Source: Burkholderiales bacterium
Lineage (GTDB): Bacteria > Pseudomonadota > Gammaproteobacteria > Burkholderiales > Burkholderiaceae_C
Reading direction: 5' to 3'
Length of the DNA stretch: 6,343 bases
Assembly: GCA_947462175.1 (NCBI GenBank)
Contig: CANHOE010000161.1
Location: forward strand, 1 to 6,343
In this document: positions 1 through 6,343 of the stretch, one piece after another
Layout of the letters: each line of letters begins with the position of its first letter
How positions within the stretch are numbered: the stretch's first letter is position 1
Program-made: the position numbers and the translations under genes
The notes under the pieces: generated by a model
Databases searched by the model: none
What the model saw: only the letters and a program-made list of their open reading frames with translations
Told to the model about the DNA's origin: nothing

Positions 1-450
1 GCGCTGGCCAAGGCCCGTTCAGTGGCAGTGCGGCATCCGTGGGCAGTGGTGATTGGCTCGGATCAGGTCGCCGAACTCGACGGTGAGGCACTGAGCAAGC
101 CAGGCCATCACGACGCGGCGGTGCAACAACTGCGTGCAATGCGCGGCCGACAGGTGGTCTTCCACACCGCGGTGGCCGTGGTGTGTGCCAACAGCGGCTT
201 CGAAGCGAGTGCCCTCGCGCGCGTCAGCGTGACCTTCCGGCAACTTTCGGACACAGAGATTGAACGCTACCTGCGAATCGATCGCCCTTACGACTGCGCC
301 GGCAGTGCGAAGGTCGAGACACTCGGCATAGCACTGCTCGACGCGGTCGAGTCGGATGACCCAACGGCGCTGATCGGGCTGCCGCTGATCCGCACCTGCA
401 CGCTGCTGCGTCAGGCAGGAATCGATCCGCTGGGGCACACAGCCTCATGA
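1..450 (+). CDS. yceF: Maf-family nucleotide pyrophosphatase, YceF type (7-methyl-GTP pyrophosphatase), 5' partial
   Basis: This is the C-terminal 149 residues of a Maf/HAM1-fold nucleoside triphosphate pyrophosphatase. The family hydrolyses modified NTPs to NMP and pyrophosphate in the cytoplasm, and the YceF branch prefers 7-methyl-GTP. The frame is open from base 1, so the true start and the N-terminal S-x-S/R-R signature lie upstream; compared with the usual length of about 195 residues, some 45-50 are missing. Visible family signatures are GSDQV (window residues 19-23, with the conserved Asp at 21), a KPG lysine at 33, an FHTAVAV strand, FRQLSDTEIERYL, and a C-terminal block with YDCAGSAKVE followed by GLPL. 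The SDQ form of the active-site motif and the CAGS-K-E block match E. coli YceF rather than the dTTP/UTP-type Maf, which has DT at that place. A GTG at 22 is a possible start codon by sequence but falls inside the conserved fold and is not the start. The stop overlaps the next gene as ATGA. Confidence 0.9.
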   Translation, partial: ALAKARSVAVRHPWAVVIGSDQVAELDGEALSKPGHHDAAVQQLRAMRGRQVVFHTAVAVVCANSGFEASALARVSVTFRQLSDTEIERYLRIDRPYDCAGSAKVETLGIALLDAVESDDPTALIGLPLIRTCTLLRQAGIDPLGHTAS

Positions 451-1220
451 ACGGCACGCTGTACCTGGTGCCCAACACGCTGGATTTCGGCGTGGCGCGC
501 CTTGATGTGGGCGCAGGCGCCCTGCCGGATCTGCAGGACGTGCTGCCGCTGGGGGTGATACGCATCGCCGCGCGGTTGCCCTGCTGGGTGGCCGAGAACG
601 CGAAGACCACTCGGGCTTTCCTGAAGCGCGTGAATGAAGTCGTGGCGCTGTCGCAACCCTTGCAGGCGATCCGGATTGTCGAATTGCCTCGCGCCAACAA
701 GGGCGCTCCGCAGGCGCCGAGTTCATCGTTCAACGCGCTGCTGGCGCCCGCATTGGATGGCCAGGACATCGGCCTGATCTCAGAAGCCGGATTGCCGGCC
801 GTCGCCGATCCGGGCGCAGCGCTCGTGCAAGCAGCGCACGGCATGAAGCTCCGCGTCGAGGCGCTGTCGGGACCGAGCTCGCTGATGCTGGCGCTGGCAG
901 CCAGCGGACTCAATGGCCAAAGCTTTGCCTTTGTCGGCTATCTCCCCGTCGATGCCGCTGCACGCGCAGCGCGCATTCGCGAATTGGAATCGATATCGCG
1001 TCGGGCACAGCAGACGCAGCTGATGATCGAAACACCCTACCGAAACGCCGCCCTGCTGGGCGCGCTGCTGGACGCGCTGAATGGCAGCACGCGTCTATCG
1101 GTCAGTTGCGCCCTGACCCTCGCACAGGGCTGGAGCCGCACCGATGTGGTCGCAGACTGGAAATCCAGGCCAGCGTCGCTCCCGAATGACACACCCGCTG
1201 TGTTTTCCTTGCTCGCCTGA
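447..1220 (+). CDS. RsmI-like SAM-dependent methyltransferase (tetrapyrrole methylase fold), substrate unknown
   Basis: A 257-residue protein related to RsmI (16S rRNA C1402 2'-O-methyltransferase) and the tetrapyrrole methylase superfamily. It opens with GTLYLVPNTL (residues 3-12), where RsmI proper has GTLY-V-TPIGN. Further landmarks are AENAKTTRAFLKR (49-61), aligning with the RsmI AEDTR-T segment; LISEAGLPAVADPG (110-123), the counterpart of VSDAGTPGISDPG; and LSGPSSLMLALAASGL (140-155), the counterpart of PGPSA--AALS-SGL, followed by FVGYLP (162-167). The missing TPIGN motif and the shorter length (RsmI is near 285) place it in an RsmI-like side branch found beside maf in many betaproteobacteria, whose target has not been assigned to my knowledge. 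The ATG at 447 overlaps the preceding stop by four bases (ATGA), which supports this start and suggests translational coupling to the Maf gene. A GGGG at 432-435 is at best a weak ribosome binding site. Fold assignment is firm; rRNA as substrate is not. Confidence 0.85.
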   Translation: MNGTLYLVPNTLDFGVARLDVGAGALPDLQDVLPLGVIRIAARLPCWVAENAKTTRAFLKRVNEVVALSQPLQAIRIVELPRANKGAPQAPSSSFNALLAPALDGQDIGLISEAGLPAVADPGAALVQAAHGMKLRVEALSGPSSLMLALAASGLNGQSFAFVGYLPVDAAARAARIRELESISRRAQQTQLMIETPYRNAALLGALLDALNGSTRLSVSCALTLAQGWSRTDVVADWKSRPASLPNDTPAVFSLLA

Positions 1221-1244
1221 TCTCGCTCGATAGCTAAGGGCACC

Positions 1245-1265
1245 AACCGTCATCCGACGGCGGTT
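1245..1265. terminator. Weak hairpin in the convergent gap, possible terminator
   Basis: The 43-base gap between the two convergent stops contains a perfect 5-bp GC-rich stem, CCGTC (1247-1251) and GACGG (1256-1260), around an ATCC loop. A competing pairing joins AACCG (1245-1249) to CGGTT (1261-1265), and the two are mutually exclusive. The T-tract expected of an intrinsic terminator is absent on both strands, and the right arm touches the helicase stop codon. It may contribute to bidirectional termination, but the evidence is thin. Confidence 0.2.
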
Positions 1266-2790
1266 ACTCGCTCTGATCGGCCGTGAGTTTCTCGCCGAAC
1301 AGCGCGGCGACGCGCCGTTTCGGCTTGATGTTCGGGGACAGGCCACGAGAGGAAGCTGCGGGCGCGACCGACGCCGACTCCCAGGCAGGCTGCGCGGTGG
1401 CGCTGGGCTCGTAGGGGCGGTCGAAGAAAGGATCGGAAGGAGCCTTGCGAGCACCCTCACCCGCACTGCGATACGGCGAGCGAGGCCGACCGGCCGCCGC
1501 CGGCTCGGCGGCTGAATCGGCCACCACCTGCGGCAGATCGTCCAACTCGCGGCGAGGCCGCTCGGCGCGTGGTTCTCGCCGCACCGGTGCCTCGTCGAGC
1601 TCGATCGGCTCAAGTTCGATCTTCTTCTTGATCAGCTTCTCGATGTCGGCAACCAGCCGGGCGTCATCACGCGACACCAAGGTAACTGCCAGACCCGACG
1701 CGCCCGCGCGACCCGTTCGGCCGATGCGGTGCACGTAATCTTCGGCGTTGAACGGCACATCGAAATTGAAAACTGCTGGCAGGTCGGCGATGTCAAGGCC
1801 GCGGGCCGCGACGTCGGTGCACACCAGCACGTCCACCTCGGCACGCTTGAAGGCCTCGAGTGCCTTCAGCCGCTCGTCCTGAGATTTGTCGCCGTGCAGC
1901 GCGTTGGTGCGCAGGCCGTCGCGCTCGAACGAGCGTGCCAGTCGCGCGCAGCCCAGCTTGGAATTGACGAACACGATCGCCTGGGTCAATGCCCGCTCGC
2001 GGATGATCTTGAGCACCGCGGCCCGCTTATCGTCGGTCGAGACGCTGAAGAAGCGCTGCTCGACATTCGTCGCTGTGGCATTTGGCCGTGCCACCTCGAC
2101 CAGGATCGGGTTCTGCAGATAGCTCTCGGCCAGCCTTTTGATTTCCGGCGAGAAGGTCGCGGAGAACAGCAGGGTCTGCCGTTGCTTGGGCAGATAGCTC
2201 AGGATGCGCTGCAGGTCGGGCAGGAAACCGATGTCGAGCATGCGGTCGGCCTCGTCGAGGACGACGTATTCAACTTGCCCCAAATTGCAGTTCTTCGCCT
2301 CGATGTGATCGAGCAAGCGGCCCGGCGTGGCGATCAGCACCTCGACGCCAGTCTTCAGCTCGGCGGTCTGCGGCTTCATGTCGATGCCACCGAAGACCAC
2401 CATCGATCGCAGCTTGGTGTGCTTGGCGTAAGTCTTGACGTTGTTGGCGACCTGATCGGCCAGTTCGCGTGTCGGCGCCAGCACCAGCGCACGCACGGGA
2501 TGGCGAGCCGGCGACGCGCTGCTGTTCTCATGCTTGAGCATCTTCTGCAGCAGCGGCAAGGTGAACGCCGCGGTCTTGCCGGTGCCCGTTTGGGCAGCAC
2601 CCATCACATCACGCCCATCAAGCACGATCGGAATGGCCTTGGCCTGGATCGGTGTCATCTGCGTGTAGCCAGAGTCACCCACCGCTCGCAGCAATTTGTC
2701 GTCGAGTGCGAGTGTGTCGAAGCGCACCGGGGCGGCAACCGTTTCGTCGGCCGGGGTATCGGGGCTGGCTTCGTGGGGTGTTTCAATCAT
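1264..2790 (-). CDS. rhlE: DEAD-box ATP-dependent RNA helicase, RhlE type
   Basis: A 508-residue DEAD-box helicase that unwinds or remodels RNA using ATP; RhlE proteins act in ribosome assembly and RNA turnover. All core motifs are intact. Numbered from the ATG at 2790: Q motif from F24 to Q49, motif I AQTGTGKT 66-73, Ia PTRELA 106-111, GG 134-135, Ib TPGR 155-158, II DEAD 179-182, III SAT 210-212, IV around IVFVNS 272-277, V TDVAARGLDI 325-334, and VI HRIGRTGR 354-361. From about residue 399 a 110-residue charged, Pro/Ala/Arg-rich tail follows, ending in a basic patch KPKRR. Such variable tails are usual in this family and may bind RNA. The frame also continues upstream to a TTG at 2880, adding 30 residues. 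I prefer the ATG because the extension shows no recognisable motif and the ATG leaves 120 bases for two divergent promoters. The TTG, however, has the better ribosome binding site (GGAG, 7 bases away). It converges with the methyltransferase and diverges from rfbB, so it is transcribed alone. Confidence 0.93.
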   Translation of the reverse strand: MIETPHEASPDTPADETVAAPVRFDTLALDDKLLRAVGDSGYTQMTPIQAKAIPIVLDGRDVMGAAQTGTGKTAAFTLPLLQKMLKHENSSASPARHPVRALVLAPTRELADQVANNVKTYAKHTKLRSMVVFGGIDMKPQTAELKTGVEVLIATPGRLLDHIEAKNCNLGQVEYVVLDEADRMLDIGFLPDLQRILSYLPKQRQTLLFSATFSPEIKRLAESYLQNPILVEVARPNATATNVEQRFFSVSTDDKRAAVLKIIRERALTQAIVFVNSKLGCARLARSFERDGLRTNALHGDKSQDERLKALEAFKRAEVDVLVCTDVAARGLDIADLPAVFNFDVPFNAEDYVHRIGRTGRAGASGLAVTLVSRDDARLVADIEKLIKKKIELEPIELDEAPVRREPRAERPRRELDDLPQVVADSAAEPAAAGRPRSPYRSAGEGARKAPSDPFFDRPYEPSATAQPAWESASVAPAASSRGLSPNIKPKRRVAALFGEKLTADQSE

Positions 2791-2910
2791 CCGTGGATTA
2801 TCGCCGCTGGCGTCCGGCAAGAGCGAGAGCTCGTCAAAAGTCGCCCCTAGAATGACCCGAAGCGCGGCATCTCCAGCCAATGCGCAGCTCCAGACTCAGC
2901 CCCAGTACCC

Positions 2911-3990
2911 ATGATCCTCGTGACAGGCGGCGCCGGTTTCATCGGTGCAAACTTCGTCCTCGACTGGCTGAGCCACTCCAGCGAGCCGGTGCTCAACCTC
3001 GATGCACTGACCTACGCGGGCAACCGCGAGAATCTCCGCTCCCTGGACGGCGATCCGCGCCATGTGTTCGTCCACGGCGACATCACCGACCGCGCACTTC
3101 TCGACGGTCTGTTTGCCATCCATCGCCCACGTGCGGTGGTGCATTTCGCAGCCGAAAGCCATGTCGATCGCAGCATCCACGGGCCTGGCGCGTTCATACA
3201 TACCAATGTGCAGGGGACGTTCAGCTTGCTGGAAGCCGCGCGGGCGTTCTGGTTGACGCTACCGGAGGGCGAAAGGAGCCAGTTCCGCTTCCATCATGTA
3301 TCCACTGACGAGGTCTACGGCTCGCTCGGCCCGAACGACCCACCGTTCACCGAAACGAATCTGTACGAGCCGAACAGCCCGTATTCGGCCAGCAAGGCCG
3401 CCAGCGATCACCTGGTGCGAGCCTGGCATCACACGTACGGGCTGCCGGTGCTGACCACCAACTGCAGCAACAACTATGGGCCCTTCCATTTCCCCGAGAA
3501 ATTGATTCCGCTGCTGATCGTCAATGCGCTGGCGGGCAAGCCGCTGCCGGTCTATGGCGACGGGCGGCAGGTGCGCGACTGGCTGTATGTGAAGGACCAC
3601 TGCGCTGCGATCCGCGTTGTGCTGGAGGGCGGCCGTGTTGGTGAGACATACAACATTGGCGGCTGGAACGAAAAGCCCAACATCGACATCGTGCACACGG
3701 TGTGTGCGCTGCTCGACGAAATGCGCCCCGATGCTGCCGGCCCTTACCGCCGGCTGATCACCCACGTCACCGACCGCCCCGGTCATGACCGCCGCTACGC
3801 CATCGACGCCCGCAAGCTCGAGCGGGAACTCGGTTGGAAACCCGCCGAGACCTTCGAGACCGGCATCCGCCAGACGGTGCGCTGGTACCTCGAGAACGCC
3901 GATTGGGTGGCCCGGGTGCAAAGCGGTGCCTACCGCGAATGGGTCGATGCCAATTATTCAGCGCGCGCCTCCAGCGACACCTCACCATGA
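2911..3990 (+). CDS. rfbB: dTDP-glucose 4,6-dehydratase
   Basis: Second enzyme of dTDP-L-rhamnose synthesis (RmlB): it oxidises C4, removes water across C5-C6 and returns hydride to C6, giving dTDP-4-keto-6-deoxy-glucose with tightly bound NAD+. The 359 residues match the usual 350-360. Seen in the sequence: Rossmann motif TGGAGFIG (5-12), D31 after the second strand for NAD ribose, AAESHVDRS (80-88), the STDEVYG motif (131-137) with catalytic T132, D133 and E134, and the YSASK motif with Y158 and K162, then the NCSNNYGP block and a substrate-binding VYGDGRQVRDW segment. The start is forced: the only upstream in-frame codons run from a TAG at 2848 and contain no start codon, and the Rossmann motif begins at residue 5. 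No Shine-Dalgarno sequence precedes the ATG. It is the first gene of the rhamnose operon, divergent from the helicase, and its stop overlaps the rfbD start by four bases (ATGA). Confidence 0.97.
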   Translation: MILVTGGAGFIGANFVLDWLSHSSEPVLNLDALTYAGNRENLRSLDGDPRHVFVHGDITDRALLDGLFAIHRPRAVVHFAAESHVDRSIHGPGAFIHTNVQGTFSLLEAARAFWLTLPEGERSQFRFHHVSTDEVYGSLGPNDPPFTETNLYEPNSPYSASKAASDHLVRAWHHTYGLPVLTTNCSNNYGPFHFPEKLIPLLIVNALAGKPLPVYGDGRQVRDWLYVKDHCAAIRVVLEGGRVGETYNIGGWNEKPNIDIVHTVCALLDEMRPDAAGPYRRLITHVTDRPGHDRRYAIDARKLERELGWKPAETFETGIRQTVRWYLENADWVARVQSGAYREWVDANYSARASSDTSP

Positions 3991-4877
3991 AGATCCTGTT
4001 GTTCGGCAAGAGCGGCCAGGTCGGCTGGGAGCTGCAACGCGCCTTGGCACCGCTGGGTGAATTGATCGCGCTCGATGCCGACAGCATCGATTGGCATGCC
4101 GACTTTGCCGCCCCCGAGGCGCTGGCCGCCACCGTGCGCGCCGTCGCGCCGCAGTGGATTGTCAATGCCGCGGCGCACACCGCCGTCGACAAGGCTGAAG
4201 GCGAACCCGAACTGGCACGTGCCATCAACGCGACCGCCCCGGGCGTGCTGGCCCGCGAAGCGGCGGCCCTTGGCGCCACGCTGCTGCACTACAGCACCGA
4301 CTATGTGTTCGACGGCAGTGGCAGCGCACCCTGGGTGGAAGATGCGGCGACCGGTCCACTGAGTGTGTACGGCAGCACCAAGCTGGAAGGCGAAGAAACG
4401 ATCCGCCGCAGCGGCTGCCAACACCTCATTCTGCGCACCAGCTGGGTCTATGCGGCGCGTGGCGGCAATTTCGCGAAGACCATGCTGAAGCTGGCGGCTG
4501 AGCGCGACGCCCTGAAGGTCATCGACGACCAGATCGGGGCCCCGACCGGCGCTGATCTGCTGGCCGATGTCTCAGCACATGCGCTGTGCCAGCTGACGCA
4601 GCGGCCCGAGCTCAGTGGCACCTACCACGCCGTCGCCAGCGGCCACACCAGCTGGCACGGCTACGCACGACATGTGATCGAGAGCGCGCGCGCGGCAGGC
4701 CAGTCGATTCGCGTGGCGCCAGACGCCATCGAAGCCGTGCCTACCAGCGCGTTCCCGACGCCGGCCCAGCGGCCCCGAAACTCACGACTGAACACCCGCA
4801 AGCTGCAAGACAGTTTCGGCCTGTGCTTGCCCGCGTGGCAGGCCGGCGTCGATCGCCTGCTGGCCGAAATCCTGTGA
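3987..4877 (+). CDS. rfbD: dTDP-4-dehydrorhamnose reductase
   Basis: Last enzyme of the pathway (RmlD): it reduces the C4 keto group of dTDP-4-keto-L-rhamnose with NAD(P)H to give dTDP-L-rhamnose. A 296-residue short-chain dehydrogenase/reductase, the normal length. The nucleotide-binding loop is GKSGQVG (7-13). The catalytic triad is complete: T104 in STDYVFDG (103-110), and Y128 and K132 in YGSTK (128-132), the same numbers as in the Salmonella enzyme. AAAHTAVDKAE (61-71) is another family hallmark. Translation in this frame is open back to an ATG at 3834, but the upstream 51 residues only read rfbB's coding sequence in another frame, and the conserved MKILLFGKSGQ start fixes the ATG at 3987. 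It overlaps rfbB by four bases and has no clear ribosome binding site of its own, so coupling to rfbB translation is likely. A 44-base gap, the only real gap in the operon, separates it from rfbA. Confidence 0.97.
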   Translation: MKILLFGKSGQVGWELQRALAPLGELIALDADSIDWHADFAAPEALAATVRAVAPQWIVNAAAHTAVDKAEGEPELARAINATAPGVLAREAAALGATLLHYSTDYVFDGSGSAPWVEDAATGPLSVYGSTKLEGEETIRRSGCQHLILRTSWVYAARGGNFAKTMLKLAAERDALKVIDDQIGAPTGADLLADVSAHALCQLTQRPELSGTYHAVASGHTSWHGYARHVIESARAAGQSIRVAPDAIEAVPTSAFPTPAQRPRNSRLNTRKLQDSFGLCLPAWQAGVDRLLAEIL

Positions 4878-4901
4878 TCTGCCCCTCGAACACGCGCACT
4901 G

Positions 4902-4939
4902 CATGAACTCACCTAGCCGGCATGAACTCACCTAACCGA
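4902..4939 (+). repeat. 19-base imperfect tandem duplication spanning the rfbA start codon
   Basis: Two adjacent 19-base units, 4902-4920 and 4921-4939, each begin CATGAACTCACCTA and agree at 17 of 19 positions, differing only at unit positions 15 and 19 (G in the first, A in the second). The second unit holds the rfbA start (ATG 4922) and its first codons. The first unit therefore carries a copy of that start at 4903, shifted by one base in frame. Reading from it gives the decapeptide MNSPSRHELT, ending at TAA 4933-4935, just inside rfbA. Neither ATG has a recognisable Shine-Dalgarno sequence. The direct reading is a short tandem duplication, probably by replication slippage; any effect on rfbA translation is inference. 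Confidence 0.9.
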
Positions 4940-5812
4940 AAAGGCATCTTGCTGGCCGGCGGCTCCGGCACCCGCCTGCACCCGGCCACGCTCGCCATCA
5001 GCAAGCAATTGCTGCCGGTGTACGACAAGCCGATGGTGTACTACCCTCTCAGCACACTGATGCTCGCCGGCATACGCGACATCCTGCTGATCAGCACCCC
5101 TCAGGACACACCGCGCTTCGAGAGCCTGCTCGGCGATGGCAGCCGCTGGGGCATTCACATCAGCTATTGCGTACAGCCCAGCCCCGACGGGCTGGCGCAG
5201 GCTTTCATCCTCGGCCGGGACTTCGTCGCTGGCGCACCGAGTGCACTGGTACTGGGCGACAACATCTACCACGGTCACGATCTGCAGGGGCTGCTCTCAG
5301 CCGCGGATGCGCGCAGCATCGGCGCCTCGGTGTTCGCATATCACGTGCAGGATCCAGAGCGCTACGGTGTCGTCGCGTTCGATTCGAACAAGCGCGCGCT
5401 CAGCATCGAGGAAAAGCCGAAGGTGCCCAAGAGCAACTATGCGGTCACAGGCCTGTACTTCTACGACCACCAGGTCTGCGACATCGCTGCGGACATCAAG
5501 CCCTCCGCACGCGGCGAACTGGAGATCACCGACGTCAATGCCCGCTACCTCGCGCAGGGGCAGTTGAACGTCGAGATCATGGGCCGTGGCTATGCCTGGC
5601 TCGACACAGGCACCCACGACAGCCTGCTCGAAGCCGGGCAGTTCATCGCCACGCTGGAAAAACGGCAGGGCCTCAAAGTGGCATGCCCTGAGGAAATCGC
5701 GTTCCGATCCGGCTGGATCGATGCGGCCCAGCTGGAGGCACTGGCTCGCCCCATGCTGAAGAACGGCTACGGCCAGTACCTGATGCAGATCGTCAACAAC
5801 CAGGTGTTCTGA
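4922..5812 (+). CDS. rfbA: Glucose-1-phosphate thymidylyltransferase
   Basis: First enzyme of the pathway (RmlA): joins glucose-1-phosphate and dTTP to give dTDP-glucose and pyrophosphate; it is normally the step inhibited by the end product dTDP-rhamnose. The 296 residues fit the family. The N-terminal nucleotide-binding signature is LLAGGSGTRLHP (10-21), followed by the SKQLLPVYDKPM-YYPLSTLM block (27-47). VLGDNIYHGH (110-119) supplies the Mg2+-binding D113; EEKPK (163-167) and NYAVTGLYFYD (172-182) form the sugar-phosphate site, and GYAWLDTGTHDSL carries the second metal ligand D228. The start cannot lie further upstream than 4907 because a TGA at 4904-4906 is in frame, and the only start codon available in that span is ATG 4922. 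That ATG lies in the second copy of a 19-base tandem repeat and has no evident ribosome binding site. The stop shares its last base with the rfbC start (TGATG). Confidence 0.97.
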   Translation: MNSPNRKGILLAGGSGTRLHPATLAISKQLLPVYDKPMVYYPLSTLMLAGIRDILLISTPQDTPRFESLLGDGSRWGIHISYCVQPSPDGLAQAFILGRDFVAGAPSALVLGDNIYHGHDLQGLLSAADARSIGASVFAYHVQDPERYGVVAFDSNKRALSIEEKPKVPKSNYAVTGLYFYDHQVCDIAADIKPSARGELEITDVNARYLAQGQLNVEIMGRGYAWLDTGTHDSLLEAGQFIATLEKRQGLKVACPEEIAFRSGWIDAAQLEALARPMLKNGYGQYLMQIVNNQVF

Positions 5813-6343
5813 TGAAGGTCATTCCGACAGCCATCGACGGCGTGCTGATCCTGGAGCCCAAGGTGTTCGGCGATGAACGCGGCTTCTTCCTCGAAAGCTT
5901 CAACCAGCAGGCTTTCAACGCGGCCGTCGGCCGGGACATCGCCTTCGTTCAAGACAATCATTCGCGTTCCGCGCGTGGCGTGCTGCGCGGCCTGCACGGA
6001 CAGCATGCACCGCATGCGCAAGGCAAACTCGTGCGTGTGACGCAAGGCAGCGTGTTCGATGTGGCCGTGGACGTGAGAGCCGATAGCCCCACCTGCGGCC
6101 AGTGGGTGGGCGTCGAACTGAGCAGCACCAACCACCGGCAGCTGTGGATCCCACCGGGGCTCGCGCACGGCTTTCTGGTGACCAGCGACAGCGCCGACTT
6201 TCTCTACAAGACGACGGCTTTTTACCGCCCCGAGGCCGAGTTCTCGGTCCGCTGGGACGACCCCACACTGGCCATCGCCTGGCCACTGAATGGAAGCACA
6301 CCCGCGTTGTCGGCCAAGGACGCCGCGGCGCCGCCGTTTGGCC
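5812..6343 (+). CDS. rfbC: dTDP-4-dehydrorhamnose 3,5-epimerase, 3' partial
   Basis: Third enzyme of the pathway (RmlC): inverts C3 and C5 of dTDP-4-keto-6-deoxy-glucose; a cupin-fold dimer without cofactor. 177 codons are present and the frame is open at the window end after AKDAAAPPFG, so against a usual 180-190 residues only the last few are missing. The N-terminal block LILEPKVFGDERGFF (12-26) and QDNHS (47-51) are typical. Catalytic residues equivalent to those of Salmonella RmlC are all visible: H62 in RGLH, K72 in QGKLVR, Y132 in FLYKTT and D170 in SAKD. Two nearby positions differ from the common pattern: the residue after the catalytic His is Gly (usually Tyr or Phe) and the usual YY after YK-T is FY (F137-Y138). 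ATG 5812 overlaps the rfbA stop by one base, and AGGTG at 5802-5806 is a plausible ribosome binding site five bases upstream, so both independent and coupled initiation are possible. Confidence 0.96.
   Translation, partial: MKVIPTAIDGVLILEPKVFGDERGFFLESFNQQAFNAAVGRDIAFVQDNHSRSARGVLRGLHGQHAPHAQGKLVRVTQGSVFDVAVDVRADSPTCGQWVGVELSSTNHRQLWIPPGLAHGFLVTSDSADFLYKTTAFYRPEAEFSVRWDDPTLAIAWPLNGSTPALSAKDAAAPPFG

Noticed and set aside
224..913. A 229-codon open frame on the - strand across the Maf and methyltransferase genes
   Set aside because: Its composition is Ala/Arg/Ser-rich in the way of a wrong-frame reading, it has no domain signature, and both genes on the + strand are clearly real.
1729..2850. 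A 373-codon open frame on the + strand opposite the helicase gene
   Set aside because: It lies antisense to a helicase with every DEAD-box motif intact. Long antisense open frames are expected in high-GC genes, and the predicted protein has no recognisable motif.
2848..2853. TAGAAT as a -10 box for rfbB, and GATAAT (reverse complement of 2797-2802) or TTGACG (reverse complement of 2832-2837) as helicase promoter elements
   Set aside because: No -35 hexamer sits at 16-18 bases from TAGAAT, and the two reverse-strand elements are 29 bases apart, so none forms a convincing promoter.
3259..3921. A 220-codon open frame on the - strand opposite rfbB
   Set aside because: It is the antisense shadow of the conserved rfbB coding sequence, with no motif of its own.
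3834..3986. An upstream extension of rfbD to an earlier ATG
   Set aside because: The extra 51 residues only re-read rfbB in another frame; the family N-terminus MKILLFGKSGQ starts at 3987.
2911..6343. A horizontally acquired or novel polysaccharide island
   Set aside because: Only the four standard dTDP-rhamnose genes are visible. There is no transposase, integrase, tRNA boundary or shift in base composition within the window, and no glycosyltransferase is included to show what the sugar is used for.

Overview
The window is ordinary, high-GC chromosomal DNA from a proteobacterium. It is most likely a betaproteobacterium of the order Burkholderiales. The closest-looking proteins I can recall are the RhlE helicase, with its long charged C-terminal tail, and the RfbB/RfbC sequences of that group. 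The order-level assignment is inference from protein similarity recalled by eye; no search was run. The window is densely coded: seven genes, no gap over 120 bases, no tRNA, rRNA, CRISPR array, insertion sequence or phage gene.

Left part (1-1220, + strand): the 3' portion of a Maf-family nucleotide pyrophosphatase of the YceF type (house-cleaning of modified nucleotides), cut by the window start. It overlaps by four bases a short RsmI-like (tetrapyrrole-methylase fold) SAM-dependent methyltransferase whose substrate is unknown. The two look like one transcription unit.

Middle (1264-2790, - strand): a complete DEAD-box ATP-dependent RNA helicase of the RhlE type, convergent with the methyltransferase (43-base gap) and divergent from the sugar genes. 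Its start is uncertain: ATG at 2790 or, less likely, TTG at 2880.

Right part (2911-6343, + strand): the dTDP-L-rhamnose operon in the order rfbB-rfbD-rfbA-rfbC. RfbA makes dTDP-glucose from glucose-1-phosphate and dTTP. RfbB dehydrates it to the 4-keto-6-deoxy sugar, RfbC epimerises C3 and C5, and RfbD reduces the result to dTDP-L-rhamnose, the donor for O-antigen, exopolysaccharide or rhamnolipid synthesis. rfbB/rfbD overlap by four bases and rfbA/rfbC by one, so translational coupling is likely. rfbC lacks only its last few codons. All the catalytic residues I looked for are present, so the pathway looks intact.

I found no previously undescribed system. The most distinctive feature is a 19-base imperfect tandem duplication that includes the rfbA start codon. 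It creates a ten-codon out-of-frame mini-ORF overlapping the true start. Second is the uncharacterised methyltransferase coupled to the Maf gene.
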